DNA of 64,000 bases from Cercis canadensis (taxonomy: Eukaryota > Streptophyta > Magnoliopsida > Fabales > Fabaceae), in contig QAOA01000952.1 of NCBI GenBank assembly GCA_003255065.1, forward strand, positions 1 to 64,000, given 5' to 3'. The notes beneath the pieces were generated by a model, which made no database searches, was not told where the DNA came from, and saw nothing but the letters and a program-made list of their open reading frames with translations. The position numbers were made by a program, and so were the translations under genes. This document shows positions 44,053 through 58,500 of this stretch, piece after piece. Numbering within the stretch: position 1 is the stretch's first letter; the number at the start of each line of letters is the position of its first letter.

Positions 44053-44429
44053 TAAAATAATCATATAGCACCGAAAAATAACCACATTTATAAATTAAAT
44101 AACTACGTAACACAAAAAAAAAATATTTTAGTCTTTCTAAACGACGTGAAATTTCTGCACCATTTGAGAAATATTTCCAGGTTCTGGGACTTGGGAATTA
44201 TAAGCTCATGGTTAAGATATTAACGTTTGAGAAGAAAAAGTGTTGACATATCTTTTATGTGTCGTGTCATTGTTAGAGCATCATGCAACTAGTTACCAAA
44301 TTCACATATTATGTTATGTTATTTGCATACTAATTAATTTTATATCGTCTTACACTAAATCAAATGCAAGAAAAAAAAATTAAGTAGTTTAATTAGAATG
44401 AAATGGTGTTAGTTCTAATAAACCGATCA

Positions 44430-45232
44430 TGTTCGGGCTGACACGATAAGTCAAACCAATCCATTTTTGACACCCAGCATCACTCTTTACTTGCAAGCTA
44501 AGGCACAATGGCTCAATGCTCTCATTGATAACACCAACATCGAAAAATTGCGAGGAAGCTTCCTAGGTCATTATCAATTGTCATATCATTTACTTTGAAC
44601 ATGGAAAAGTCTAGCAAACGGAATGTACTCAAATTTAATTTGTGTCCAGATTCCAAGCATAATTCAAGCTTGATACTTGATTCCATTTCATCATACCAAT
44701 TAGCAAGGTTCCTAGCTATTTCCTTCTTTCTTTCTCTCTCATAATTTTTTTTAACTAAAAAATTCTGTCCTTTGTTTAATATGTTTAAAATCAGTCTTTG
44801 GGCGGCTAGATCTTTTTTTGGCCGGTTCGGGCTGACACGATAAGTCAAACCAATCCATTTTTGACACCCAGCATCACTCTTTACTTGCAAGCTAAGGCAC
44901 AATGGCTCAATGCTCTCATTGATAACACCAACATCGAAAAATTGCGAGGAAGCTTCCTAGGTCATTATCAATTGTCATATCATTTACTTTGAACATGGAA
45001 AAGTCTAGCAAACGGAATGTACTCAAATTTAATTTGTGTCCAGATTCCAAGCATAATTCAAACTTGATACTTGATTCCATTTCATCATTACCAATTAGCA
45101 AGGTTCCTAGCTATTTCCTTCTTTCTTTCTCTCTCATAATTTTTTTTAACTAAAAAATTCTGTCCTTTGTTTAATATGTTTAGAATCAGTCTTTGGGCGG
45201 CTAGATCTTTTTTTGGCCGGCTAAATATTGAT
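44430..45232 (+). repeat. 396-bp tandem duplication upstream of NLR copy B
   Basis: Two nearly identical units starting GTTCGGGCTGACACGATAAG and ending in the GGCCGG/TAAATATTGATGG segment. Block A has one unit only (about 15,210-15,600). Confidence 0.85.
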
Positions 45233-45284
45233 GGTTGACACACACACACACAATCTTTTTTTGGCCGGCTAAATATTGATGGTT

Positions 45285-45285
<1 letters not shown>

Positions 45286-45353
<68 letters not shown>
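45286..45353. repeat. (AC)n microsatellite
   Basis: About 68 bp of alternating AC, longer than the matching tract at 15,605-15,632 in block A. Confidence 0.95.
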
Positions 45354-45696
45354 CATTTATTTCAAGGCAGGCAGCTGATGGCTACACAACATTTATTTCA
45401 AGGCAGGCAGCTGATGGCTAGCGTATGTGTCATACCTCAATGTGCTCGAAGACACTAAAAATTAGATAATCTAGTAATTGTTCTTAATCCAAGGATTTTA
45501 TTATTTTATCTTTCGGTTCCCCTTTTATCTGGCTAGCAGCTTAATCTTCAAACCTCAAACCAGGTTGTACTTTGAGCTAAGCTTATACACCACTATTTTT
45601 TTTGCAAGCAGCAAATCCTTAAACTAAACACTGTCTTTGTTCCTAAGTCATATATTTGAGTGTTGATACCAGTACGTTTGCATTTTCACTGAAACA

Positions 45697-48600
45697 ATGG
45701 CTGTTGGAGAAGCGTTTTTATCAGCTTTCCTTCAAGTTTTGTTTGACAGGCTGGCTTCCAAGAATGTTATTGATGCCATCCAAGTAGGAGACAATGATAA
45801 AGCGGCGATTAAATTGAAGAAGACTTTGCTGCTTATAAAAGGCGTAGTCAATGATGCAGAGGACAAGCAAGTGAAAAATGAGGCAGTGAGAATGTGGCTG
45901 AATGAACTCAAAGATGTTGCTTATGATGCAGAAGATATTCTTGATGAGTTTTCTACTCAAGGGCTAAGGAGGAGATTGGAATCAATATCGCGAAACAGCT
46001 TCACTCAAGTATGGAATCTTATCCCAACTTCTCTTAGTCCAAGTACTTTGATATTTAATGTTGAGATAGATTCTAAGATGAATGAAATCATTGAGAGGCT
46101 GGATAACCTTGCAAGCGAAAGGCAAGAGCTTGGCTTAAGTGAAGTTGTTGCAGGTTCTTCATGCAGAATCAAGGAAACAAGTTCCTTGGTGAATGAATCC
46201 TGTGTCTTTGGGAGAGATAAGGACAAAGAGAAGATTATAGGGTTGCTGATGGAGAACATGTCAAGCTGTGACAGTGAAGTCTCAGTGATTTCCATTGTGG
46301 GAATGCCCGGCGTTGGGAAAACAACATTGGCTCAGGTTTTGTTCAATGATGATAGGGTAAATATGCACTTTGATGTCAAGGCATGGGTATCTGTATCTAA
46401 TGAATTTAATGTCAAGACTGCAACCAGAAAGATTCTAGAGGCAACCACTTCCAGAAGCTGTAATTTCAATGACTTAAATCAGCTTCAGGTTAACCTCAAA
46501 GCTGCCTTGGGAGGTAAGAAATTTCTAATTGTTTTAGATGATGCGTGGAATAAGAATTACAATGAATGGCTGGAGCTGGAAACCCCCTTGAAAGGAGGGG
46601 CGCGAGGGAGTTGGGTGATAGTGACAACAAGAAATGCAGAAGTTGCCAGAATGATGGGAACTGTTGAAGCTCATTTTCTTGACCTTTTATCAGAGGAGGA
46701 ATGCTGGTCAGTATTTGTGCACCATGCTTTTAAGAATAAAAATACTGATGCAAATCCAAGTCTTGTGGAGATTGGTAAGAAGATTGCTGAGAAATGCAAA
46801 GGCTTACCCTTGGCAGCATTAACGTTAGTGGGGGTTTTGTGCTCAAATCAAGATGAAAATGAGTGGGAAAATGTTTTGAATTCTGAAATACTGGATCTAG
46901 CGGTGGAGAAAAGTAACATTCTCCAACCTTTAAGATTGAGTTATTGTCATCTTCCTTCACATCTGAAGCGATGTTTTGCATACTGCTCCCTACTGCCAAA
47001 AGGCTATGAATTTGAGGAGAAAGATATAGTCTTGCTGTGGATGGCGGAAGGCTTTTTACAGCAACTTGGACAGAAGGAAATGGAAGATGTGGGCCATGAC
47101 TACTTTCAAGATCTACTCTCAATGTCTTTCTTTCAGGAGTCAAGTGGCAACAGATCATGGTATGTAATGCATGACCTTGTCAATGATCTTGCTCAGTGGG
47201 TTGCTGGGGAAACATGTTTTAGATTGGACAATAGGTTACACTTGCAGGGGCAAAAGACACAGAAAATTTCCAAAACTGCTCGCTACTCATCTTACACTGG
47301 TGGTGAATACGATAATATTCAAATGTTTCAGGCCTTCCACGAAGCCAAACTTGTAAGAACATTCCTCCCTCTAAAGCATGGATCCCAAGAATGGGCCTAT
47401 ATAACTAATGATGTCCCTTTTAAGTTATTGCCTAAGTTAACCTCCTTACGAGTCTTATCCTTGAGTGGATATTATATTAGTAAACTTCCTGATTCAGTTA
47501 GTAATTTGAAGCATTTGCGGTACCTGAACCTTTCACAGACTGTGTCATCAGAAAGTTGCCAGAATCAGTAAGTAATCTCTGTAATCTGCAGACATTATTA
47601 CTAAGAGGTTGTTTAAATCTTGAGAGCCTGCCATCAAACATGGGGGATTTAATCAACCTACGCCAACTTGATATAACTGGAGCGCAGTCTTTAACAGTTA
47701 TGCCAGAGGGTATTGGCAAATTGACAAATCTTCAAACATTATCAAATTTCATTCTAGGCAAAAGTGGCATCAGAGAACTGATGAAGTTGTCAAATCTCCT
47801 CGAAGTACTTTCTGTGTCCAGGTTAGAGCACGTGGTTCATGCTCGGGAAGCAGGCGAGGCAATGTTAAATAAGAAGATAGGCATTGATGTGCTGAAACTG
47901 AAGTGGAGTAGCTGTGCAACTGATACGTCACATATTGGAAGAGCCAAAGATGTTCTTCATATGCTACAACCTCACAGGGCTCTTAAAAAGCTTAGTGTTG
48001 AATGCTTTGGTGGTTCTAATTTCCCAAAATGGATAGAAGATCCATCCTTGAAGATTCTAGTGTTCTTAAAGTTGAAGAACTGTGCCAATTGTACATCTTT
48101 GCCAGCACTTGGAAACCTTCATGCACTCAAAGACCTTCGCGTAATTGGAATGAAAGAAGTATGCTGCATTGATGGTGGGTTCTATGGTGAAGGTTGCTTT
48201 AGACCTTTTCCATCCTTGGAGAGACTATGTTTTATGGATATGGACAAATGGATAGATTGGTTCCCCTTTGTTGACGAGCAACTTGATGCTTTTTCTTGTT
48301 TGCAGGAGCTTTCTATCGTGAGATGCCCCAAACTTTTAGGCACATTACCTGATCATCTTCCCTCTCTGGAAGCTCTATTGATTAATGAATGTGAACAGTT
48401 GATAGTTCCTATTTCATGCTTTCCGCTGCTCTGCAAACTAGAAATTGAAGCATGCAAAGGCATAGTGCTTAACAGTGAATCTGAATTCAGCTCATTAAAC
48501 TCCATGGCTCTTTCAAGAATCTTGGAATTCAAATGTCCAATAGAGTGGTTTATTCAGGGGTTCAGAAGAGTAGAAGAACTCAAAATTGTCTCTTGTGACC

Positions 48601-49960
48601 AAGAAGTGATTACAGCTTTGTGCATGGGGGAATGATGTTTACCTTGCAAAGCATCCACATGACTTTTCATTCATGCTCAGAGCAAATGAGATTAGAAATT
48701 GCAGTGTTATGAAATATATACCTGAAGCACCGATGCTCCATAGCCCTTATCTTGAACGCTTGTACATATGCAACTGTGATTCCCTAATCTTTGTCACAAG
48801 AGACCAGCTGCCTCCCACTTTAAAATCATTGGAGATATCAAATTGTAAGAACTTGCGGTGTTTAGTGGACAATGGACAATGTTCTTCTTCAACAAGAATG
48901 ATGCATGAGGAGAATTCCCATAGAGGTGGCAAGGACATTTCTCTCCTTGAGTATATATATATTGGCTGGTGTCCATCTCTCTCTTGCTTATCATCAAGTG
49001 GTGAGTTACCTGGTGCTATCAAACTTTTGTTCATTTGGAATTGTTCAGAGCTAACATGCTTGTCATTGGAAGGCCAGTTACCTACAACTCTTCAGAAACT
49101 TTGAGATTCAATCTTGTCCAAAGCTAGAGTCAATAGCAAAGAGTTTGCATAGAAACACCTCCTTGGAGTCTATTCAGATATGGAACTGTGAAAACCTCAA
49201 ATCCCTTCCTCAAGGCATACATTGCCTCATGCACCTTGAGGAGATCAGAATTATTGGTTGTCCAAGTCTTGTTTCGTTCCCTGAAGAAGGTTTGCCTACC
49301 TCCAAACTAAAAGAACTCTGCATCATGAGCTGTGAGAGACTAGAGGCCCTGCCAAACTTCATGCACAACCTCACCTCCCTCAAAGAATTGGAGATAGGTC
49401 ACTGTCCAAGTATCAAATTCTTTCCTCAAGAAGGCTTTCCACCTAACTTAACATCACTGTGGATCAATGACCATAATGCCTGTGAAGCTTTGTTCAACTG
49501 GGGTTTATACAAACTCACTTTTCTTAAGGACCTCACCCTCATAGGTGGAAATTTTCATATTCCACTTGAGGAGGTGGGTACAATGCTTCCATCTTCTTTA
49601 ACCAGCTTCACTATTCAGGATTTTCCAAACTTAAAACTTCTGTCACCAAAAGGCTTTCATAATCTGACCTCTTTATCCAGCCTCACCCTCCGAGATCTCT
49701 TAAATCTAGCATATCTTCCTTCCTTGGGTTTCCAATACCTCACCTCTCTTGAAGAACTCTCCATTTATAATTGTCCCAACCTTTTCTGTTTACCTGAGAA
49801 GGGCCTGCCTTCGTCACTGTTGGAGCTATACATACAAGACTGTCCTCAGCTGAAAGAACAGTGCAGGAAACATAAAGGAAAAGAATGGTTCAAGATTGCC
49901 AACATCCCCTATGTTGAGATTGATGGAGAATTCATCCATGACTCAGATGCAGAAGATTGA
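45697..49960 (+). pseudogene. CC-NB-ARC-LRR resistance gene, duplicate copy with three frameshifts
   Basis: Duplicate of the NLR at 16,218, with only a few per cent of residues different. Relative to that copy it has +2 bases near 47,541-47,545 (stop at 47,569), +4 bases near 48,621-48,626 (stop at 48,633) and one extra T near 49,100 (stop at 49,102). A 12-bp in-frame length difference lies near 48,557. The first open frame (45,697-47,571, 624 codons) still covers coiled coil, complete NB-ARC (GMPGVGKTT, GLPLA, MHD) and the first LRRs. Some NB-ARC positions differ, for example the residue after the Walker B aspartates is Ala instead of Val. It is a recent pseudogene, or possibly a truncated CC-NB-ARC protein with an intact promoter copy. 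Confidence 0.9.
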
Positions 49961-50426
49961 ATTTCAGCTGATTTTATATAAGGTACAAGATAGATAAATT
50001 ATGACTTCCATTCTTTTATTTGCATTAAGTATATTTATTCATTAGATGATCTCTTGTATCATAATTTTGATTTCTTTATTCTAGTTTCTGGTACGTAAGA
50101 TATAATGCTTTAGAAGTGATTTGAAACTTGAAAATGATTCAAGACAATCATAGATCACCATCCAAAACTTGGAAATGAAATGACATTAATACCAATACAT
50201 ATCAAAGAGATGCTTATCTGATATTATGAAATACATGGAATAACTTTTTTCCCATCATTTTCTTCTAAGAGGGCAACTTATTGGTGCTATATAAGTTTAT
50301 GCTATCATAGAACTATTGCTCAACTAGTGATTATTCTTTAGACTAATTTCAGGAATTTCTTGTTTTTGCATAGCACTGAAGATTGTAATCAGAAGCTCGT
50401 CATGGTTTGTGGCCATTCTCTTTTAT
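49961..50426. other. NLR copy B downstream region
   Basis: Matches 20,463-20,930 with about 2-3% differences by eye. Presumed 3' untranslated and intergenic sequence. It ends at the left LTR of the inserted element. Confidence 0.6.
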
Positions 50427-51840
50427 TGTTAGTTTATGATTTTATAGGATAAGGATAAGGTAAAAGTTATATGTGTGGGAAATAATTGATGGCTGAAAAA
50501 CAAGGTGAAGAGACGTGGAAAGAAGACTTTAATAGTTGACAAGTTGAAAGAGAAAGTACAAGGCGAAAGTGTGAAGGGAATAGATATGAGAATGAGACAA
50601 ACGTGGGAAGTGAGAAAAGTGAAAGCTTTGAATAGTTTATTAGTTGGAAGTACAAGATGTATTGGTTTCTCTTTTTTACATGCTGATGACTTTAGTTATA
50701 GGGTATTAGCTAGCCTCTGCTAGCTTACATTTTAACATACAAGGATGCCTTTTTATAGGCAAGTTAACCGACCTTCAAAGTCGGTTTATGTAGTTTCTAG
50801 GCTTTTCTAGTTAATGGCTTTGTTACCTAGATTTTTCTACTTGGGTTTAGTAATCTAGACATTTCTTTTTTTGGCTTTTTGACTTTTCTTGATTTTTCTA
50901 GATTACTTTTTCAACATTTCCTCTTAATCTAGAAAAATCTTGAATTGCTAATGTTCTTCTGTAGTTGTCATGTAAAAATTTTGTTGCGTACTGCAAGTTC
51001 TTAGTGATTGTTGCCTGAGAAAAGTGTTGTTGCTACTTCTTTGTTCTCTCAGACTGCATGTGGCTTTGACAAATTTTTGAGAACTGCTGCTGTAGTTAGT
51101 CTTCTTAGGCTCTGAAATATGTGAGTGGACCCGTCTAAAATTTTCATGTTGTGGGAGAGTGCTGTCTTCAGCCTGGACTTGTACTTCAAACTTTGAGCTT
51201 CAGAGGCTACAGGTCTCTAGTTTTTATTTATCGCCTAGACTTGTGCTCAATTTTAGAGCTTGAGTCTCAAAGGCCATAGGTCTGTGTAACGTTTTGCCTT
51301 GGTCTTGGAACGAATTGGGCTGTTAAGCCATATGAGCTTTAATACTATTGTTAGTTTATGATTTTATAGGATAAGGATAAGATAAAAGTTATATATGTGA
51401 GAAATAATTGATGGCTGAAAAACAAGGTGAAGAGACGTGGAAGAGAAGACATTAATAGTTGACAAGTTGAAAAAGAAAGTACAAGGTAAAAGTGTGAAGG
51501 GAATAGATATGACAATGAGACAAACGTGGGAAGTGAGAAAAGTTAAAGCTTTGAATAGTTTATTAGTTGGAAGTACAAGATGTATTGGTTTCTCTTTTTT
51601 AACATGCTGATGACTTTAGTTATAGGGTATTAGCTAGCCTATGCTAGCTTACATTTTAACATACAAGGATGCCTTTTTATAAGCAAGTTAACTGACCTTC
51701 AAAGTCGGTTTATGTAGGTTCTAGGTTTTTCTAGTTAATGGCTTTGTTACCTAGATTTTTCTACTTGGGTCTAGTAATCTAGACACTTCTTTTTTTGGCT
51801 TTTTTACTTTTCTTGATTTTTCTAGATTACTTTTTCAACA
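50427..51840 (+). mobile_element. Small non-autonomous LTR element (TRIM-like)
   Basis: Two direct terminal repeats of about 490 bp (50,427-50,916 and 51,349-51,840), each starting TGTTAG and ending TCAACA, enclose 432 bp with no coding capacity. By eye the LTRs differ at about 18 positions plus two 1-bp indels (about 4%). The flanks are TTTAT and TTTAG, an imperfect 5-bp target duplication. The element is absent from block A (empty site near 20,935). No primer-binding site matching initiator tRNA-Met is apparent. Confidence 0.75.
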
Positions 51841-52412
51841 TTTAGTGCAAGTTGCACTCAGCGTTATGAGTGAGGAATGTTCTGTATTATCTTTGGTGAT
51901 ATATATGTATATTAATACCTCCATTTCACTATATGTGGTTGCAAATCATTATGTAAAGTATCAGATATATATTGATGTTTTGACTGTATAGCTTCATTTA
52001 TTCAAACGCATATTTTATGTAATTTATTGTTATATTATTCTGATTTTATATCAGAAACTTGAGTAAAAATATTTAGTACCCTGCAGCAACTTCTATAAAA
52101 TCAACCATCCAGCTAGCATAATTAGGTAAGCAAAAGTACACTGCATCATATACATTCTCTGCACTAAAATTAGAATTCTTGCACATTGTATACTAACTTG
52201 GAATGACACATCTGGGGATGGTGAAAATTACATAACCGCTTATGTTTGGGAAGAAGAGGATGATATGGTGAAATATATAACTTGTGGTAAAGACACAAGA
52301 CTATTATCTTAGTCAACACCTGCATACACTTAGCATTTCATATTCTTTAGAGGTGTAAGTTTGCTGTGGTCTTCATAATTTTGAATATAAAGTCTCCTGT
52401 AGTTCCCACTTT
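51841..52412. other. Intergenic between LTR element and CRK copy B
   Basis: Matches 20,935-21,461 of block A, apart from an extra segment of about 40 bp near 52,140-52,180. No gene. Confidence 0.6.
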
Positions 52413-53395
<983 letters not shown>

Positions 53396-53588
53396 TTAAA
53401 GCAAAACAGCCTTGCACGATGAAGAACAAATCAAACAAAATCTTGATACTGTCAATTCTCCCTTGAAAATTGTTGGGAAAATTATCACAAACATATTAAT
53501 CAATCACACGAAGGCACACACAATTTGTTATGAGTTGGTAAATTGCTTATGTTAATGGATGAGAGGAGACAATCACTACAACATCGAA

Positions 53589-55525
53589 GAGAAGACAACT
53601 TTCATTTGTCCCTATGGGACTTTCGCATTCAGGCGCATGCCCTTTGGATTGTGCAATGCACCAGCTACTTTCCAAAGGTGTATGATGTCTATCTTCTCAA
53701 ACATGGTGGAGCGATATATTGAAGTTTTCATGGACGACTTCTCGGTATTTGGATCTACCTTTGACACTTGTCTTAGTCATTTATCTACTATTCTGAAAAG
53801 ATGTGAGGAGACCAATCTAGTTCTTAACTAGGAGAAGTGCCATTTTATGGTCCAAGAGGGAATTGTGCTTGGACATAAGGTTTTGGCTTAGGGACTTGAG
53901 GTGGACAGGGCGAAAATTGCTACCAAAAAGAAATTGCCTCCACCTACTTCAGTTAAAGGTGTGAGAAGTTTCTTGGGACATGCCGGTTTTTATAGATGAT
54001 TCATCAAGGACTTCTCCAAGATCACTAAGCCCTTATGCAACCTTTTCTTGAAGGATGTCTCATTTGAGTTTACTAAGGAGTGTCTTCAAGCATTCGAAAA
54101 TCTAAAAAAGGCTTTGACCTCGGCTCCCATCATTATTGTGCCAGATTGGTCATTGCCTTTTAAGCTTATGTGCGATGCTAGTGACTATGCAGTTGGGGTA
54201 GTTTTAGATCAACAATGGGACAAGTTGCTACATGCCATTTATTATACCAGCCGTACACTCGACCCTGCTCAGATGAATTATGCCACTACTGAGAAGGAGC
54301 TCCTAGCAGTTGTCTTCGCCTTCGACAAATTCAGAGCTTATCTCATTGGCTCGAAGGTAATAATCTTCACTGATCACTTTGCCATCAAATACTTGTTGGA
54401 GAAGAAGAATGCCAAACTGAGGTTAATTCGATGGGTTCTTCTTTTACAAGAATTTGACTTGGAAATTAGAGACAAGAAAGGCACAGAGAACCTAGTTGCA
54501 GATCATCTCTCTAAACTTGAAACTCTATGAGTTAGGGGATACTGAAGTCCCCATTGATGACTCCTTTCCGAATGAGCAACTCTTTGCTCTTTCTACCATA
54601 GTTCAACCATGGTTTAGTGACATTGCTAACTTCTTAGCTGTTAACCTTCTACTACCTGATCAAAGCCACCATCAAAGGAAGAAGTTTCTTTCAGTGGCCA
54701 AGCATTACTACTGAGATAAGCCACTCCTCTTCAAACACTGTTCTGACTCTATAATTCGACGATGTGTTCCTGAAGAAGATATGAAAAGTATCCTTCATCA
54801 CTGCCATCCATCACCTTATGGTGGCCATTTTGGTGCGAATAGAACACCAGCCAAGATCCTTCAATCTTGCTTCTATTGGCCTACCATCTTTAAGGATGCA
54901 CATGCTTATGTCTCGGCTTGTGATCATTGCCAAAGAACGGGTACCATCTTACGTCGACATGAAATGGCAATAAATAATATTCTGGAGGTGGAGTTGTTTG
55001 ATGTATGAGGGATCGACTTTATAGGTCCTTTCCCCTCATCCTACAACAACCAATACATTTTGGTGGTAATGAATTACGTGTCTAAGTGGGTTGAGGCAAT
55101 AGCTGCACCGACTAATGACTCAAAAGTGGTGGTGAACTTCCTAAAGAAGAATATTTTCACTCGGTTTGGCACTCCAAGAGCACTAATTAGTGATGAAGGC
55201 ACTCATTTCAAAAACTAATATCTTTGTGCTCTATTGACCAAATACGGAGTTAAACATCGGATTGCCACTGCTTATCACCCATAGACCAGTGGACAAGTCG
55301 AGATTTCTAACTAGGAGTTGAAGTAGATTATGGAGAAGATGGTCAATGCCAATAGGAAAGATTAGGCAAGGAAGCTAGACGATGCATTGTGGGCATACAT
55401 GATAGCATTCAAGACACCCATCGGTACATCACTATACCGGTTGGTTTTTGGGAAGGCTTGTCATTTGCTAGTCGAAGTGGAACATCAGGCATACTGGGCC
55501 ACAAAGAAATTGAACTTTGATCTCA
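53589..55525 (+). pseudogene. Ty3/gypsy pol fragment (reverse transcriptase, RNase H, integrase)
   Basis: Starts inside the reverse transcriptase at the KTTFICPYGTFAFRRMPFGL region, then has the catalytic F-M-D-D box near 53,730. RNase H follows ([37 protein letters not shown]), then integrase with its H/C zinc segment (HHCHPSPYGGHFG ... CDHC), and the catalytic core (GIDFIGPF, LISDEGTHF, SGQVEISN). At least ten in-frame stops, several where the family has Gln, Arg or Trp, and frameshifts make it dead. No LTR is seen at either side: the left edge abuts a CRK intron, the right edge an N at 55,526. The box layout fits the Athila/Tat side of plant Ty3/gypsy, but I am not sure of the lineage. Confidence 0.85.
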
Positions 55526-55526
55526 N

Positions 55527-58500
55527 ATTTTTTATTTTTTTGGTTATATGATAAGGCATATTATGAATGGTCTATAATGATCTATGTAATAAAACTTGAA
55601 TGCTGGTTATGCAGCCACACATATTAGTAAAGATATAATTCATATTGTTTCATGGGTTTAAAAGTTAGTGTTGTTGGAATTAGCTTTGGTATATTAATCA
55701 AATTATTCAAAGGATAATGCTATCTAATAAATATCATTCGCAATATAATATTTCATGAGTTACAATATTAATATTCTACCAAATCCATGTTACTATAATA
55801 GATAGTTATTTTTGTTTGAAAATGATATGCAAATTCAGAAAATACCTTTACAAATGAGAACAAGAAATACAAATCATTCTTCTAATAATTGGGAAGTGAC
55901 TTTTATTATAAATAAGGAAGGAACCATTACACGTCCCATTCAAAAATAAACAAGAGGGCAAGTAAATTTTTCATAGTAGATTATTAGGACGGGATGGAAA
56001 TGGGAACCAAATTATTTTATTAACCATTGTGGTGTCCACTTTGAAAAGTTAAGATAAATATGTATTATAGATAATGTTATAATCTAACTTATGTGTGAAC
56101 ATCTTATATTATAAAATAATTAAATTATTATAATCATTGTAGTTTTCTATTTAAATTTCTTAAGGAACATTTCTTTATGGATGTTTAGAGAGGATCTTGC
56201 TGATCTAGAACATCAAAAACATTTTAAATAGCTCATGTTCCTATCTCTTTGTTCATTCATTTGATAAGGGAAAATAGTCCTATTTTTGGTTTAATAGTTT
56301 TAGCCTTTAATTGTGCAATTAAGGGATGATTTAGGTAGTTTGATTTGTCTAAGATGGTACACATGTTAATTGATATATAACTATGGTCTAGGTAATTTAT
56401 AATTGCAACGGAATGGGAAAGAAAATGAAAATCAATTTTATAACTTAGTTTGGGTATGGTTGAGGTAAAAACAATTATTGAATATCTTATAGCACTTGAA
56501 AAACTAGTGGATTAGACCATGTTTACATGCTTCCTAAAATGAGGTACAATTTGCACACCATTTCTTTGCATGATAAAAGGTGTGAATTTTAAATTGAAAA
56601 TCATGGTGCTTTTTTTTTTTTTAAAAAAAAATAGAGTATTAATAGAAAATTGGTATTATAATATTTAGAGATGTGTGATAAGAAACTTATATAGCATAGT
56701 TTGCCTACTATGTTTCATTTTTACAGTTATCAGAAATATATGGGAAAGAGAACTGGGATAATATGACATCTTTATATTACAAAAGCGCTGGCCTTGTAAG
56801 ATTGGAGAGCACTTTAGCTAATTGGTTTAATTGTTGCCTTAGTAATATTGAAGTCAAGAACTATCTAATAATATAGCTTCGTATCTTCTAATTCATCAAA
56901 TTAAAAATTTAGACATCATCTCCAAATTATCAAGAAATGATATGTTTGTTAGAAATAAAGCAATGTTTATGAATATTTCTTTCCTTGAATCCACATTTTG
57001 AATTTATTAAGTGGACGAGAGATTTAGAATATTAGCACATTGAAGTGCTTTGTTGTGCAACATCCCTAACTTCCCTTGGATATTAAAGATTTGGCTAGGA
57101 AAGCAGAACCTGATTTTCAAGAATTTATGGGCACTTTGTCATGTCAATGATTTGACTTGTGTTTCTTTAGTTGCCCTTCCCTTGGTGTTGGAAGAAATTA
57201 ATGTGCTTAAGAGAAGTACTTTGATATAATCTCTATAAATTCATTTGGTTTCTTTGTGAATTTGTCTAGGTACTTTTATTTATGAATCTAGATTTGAACA
57301 CAGAACCCAAAAGAATTGGGGACGACCTCCATACCACTCAAACACAGTTTGTTTGGTGTTTAATTTTGGTTCTAATGATAAGCCTTGACTTATTTTATCA
57401 CAATTTTTTTATGTCATTCAAAGTTCATCATGTTATTCTTAATTTAAATATTTAATATGTAAAAAAAAAAATTAAANAAAAATTTAAAGGATTTTGTTTA
57501 TTATTGAATAATTTTCTTTTAATTTTATTTTTGATACAAAAATGTGTTTTTATTTTTAAGTAACTGCTGAAGGCATTAATTATTTTTTTTAAATTTATAG
57601 ATGGTAATCAAACAACTAGGAAGTGACATTTATTATAAATAAGAAAGGAACTATTGCATGTCACATTTAAAAATAAACAAAGAGGACAAGTAGATTTTGG
57701 GTTGTTAATTTTTGAAAAGTTAAGATAGATATGTATTATAGATAATGTTATAATTTAGCTTATCATGTATGGATACCATATAGATCATATTATAATTAAA
57801 TTATTAGAATCACTGTATATATATTATTTTCTATTTAAATTTTTTAAGGAACATTTTTCAATGGTTGTTTAGAAGAGGATCTTGCAAATTGAGAACATTG
57901 AAAACATTTTAAATTGCTGATGTTGTTTTCTCTTTGTTTATTCATTTGATAAAGCAAAATAGTCATATTTTTGGTTTAATAATTTTAGCCTTTCTATAAT
58001 TAAGTAATGATTTAGGTAGTTTGATTTATCTAAGATGGTATGCATGTTAATTCTTATATAACTAGGTCTAGGTAAATGATAATTGAGTCGAAACAGGAAA
58101 GGGAACATAACTAAATTTTACATTTATGTTTTAGTATAGTTTGAGGTAAAAAAAAAAAAGGATAAAAAATTAAATACCCTATAACGCTTTAAAATTGATG
58201 AAGAACAGACCATGTATTAAGGAACATAGATAAGAAAAATAGATTGTACAATGGAACAAGACTGATAATCACACAACTTGGGAGATATGTGATGGAGGAA
58301 AAAATTATTTTTCGTAGTAACATAAGAAAAAAGGTTTTCATTCCAAGGATAAACCTGACATCCTCTAACAAGAATATGTCTTTTAGACTACAAAGAAGAC
58401 AATTTCCCCTGCATGTTTAGTTTACCATGTCAATAAATAAGAGTCAAGGTCAATCCCTGCATTTGTGGTGCTTGTGTGACTTTTTCAAGGGTTCGAACAA

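Larger units (their letters stand above)
44053..45696 (+). other. Upstream region of the broken NLR (duplicate of 14,812-16,217)
   Basis: Direct duplicate of the upstream region of the first NLR, with extra local duplications: about 396 bp repeated in tandem (44,430-44,825 and 44,826-45,232), a 42-bp unit beginning AATCTTTTTTTGGCCGG repeated around 45,209-45,290, and a 35-bp unit (CAACATTTATTTCAAGGCAGG...) repeated at 45,352-45,421. Confidence 0.7.

Noticed and set aside
44522-45351. Minus-strand frames of 61-126 codons upstream of NLR copy B
   Set aside because: They recur only because the 396-bp block is duplicated; no family is recognisable and block A does not preserve the frame.
45088-45458. 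Frames encoding long Cys-Val or Thr-His repeats
   Set aside because: They are translations of the (AC)n microsatellite in either direction, not proteins.
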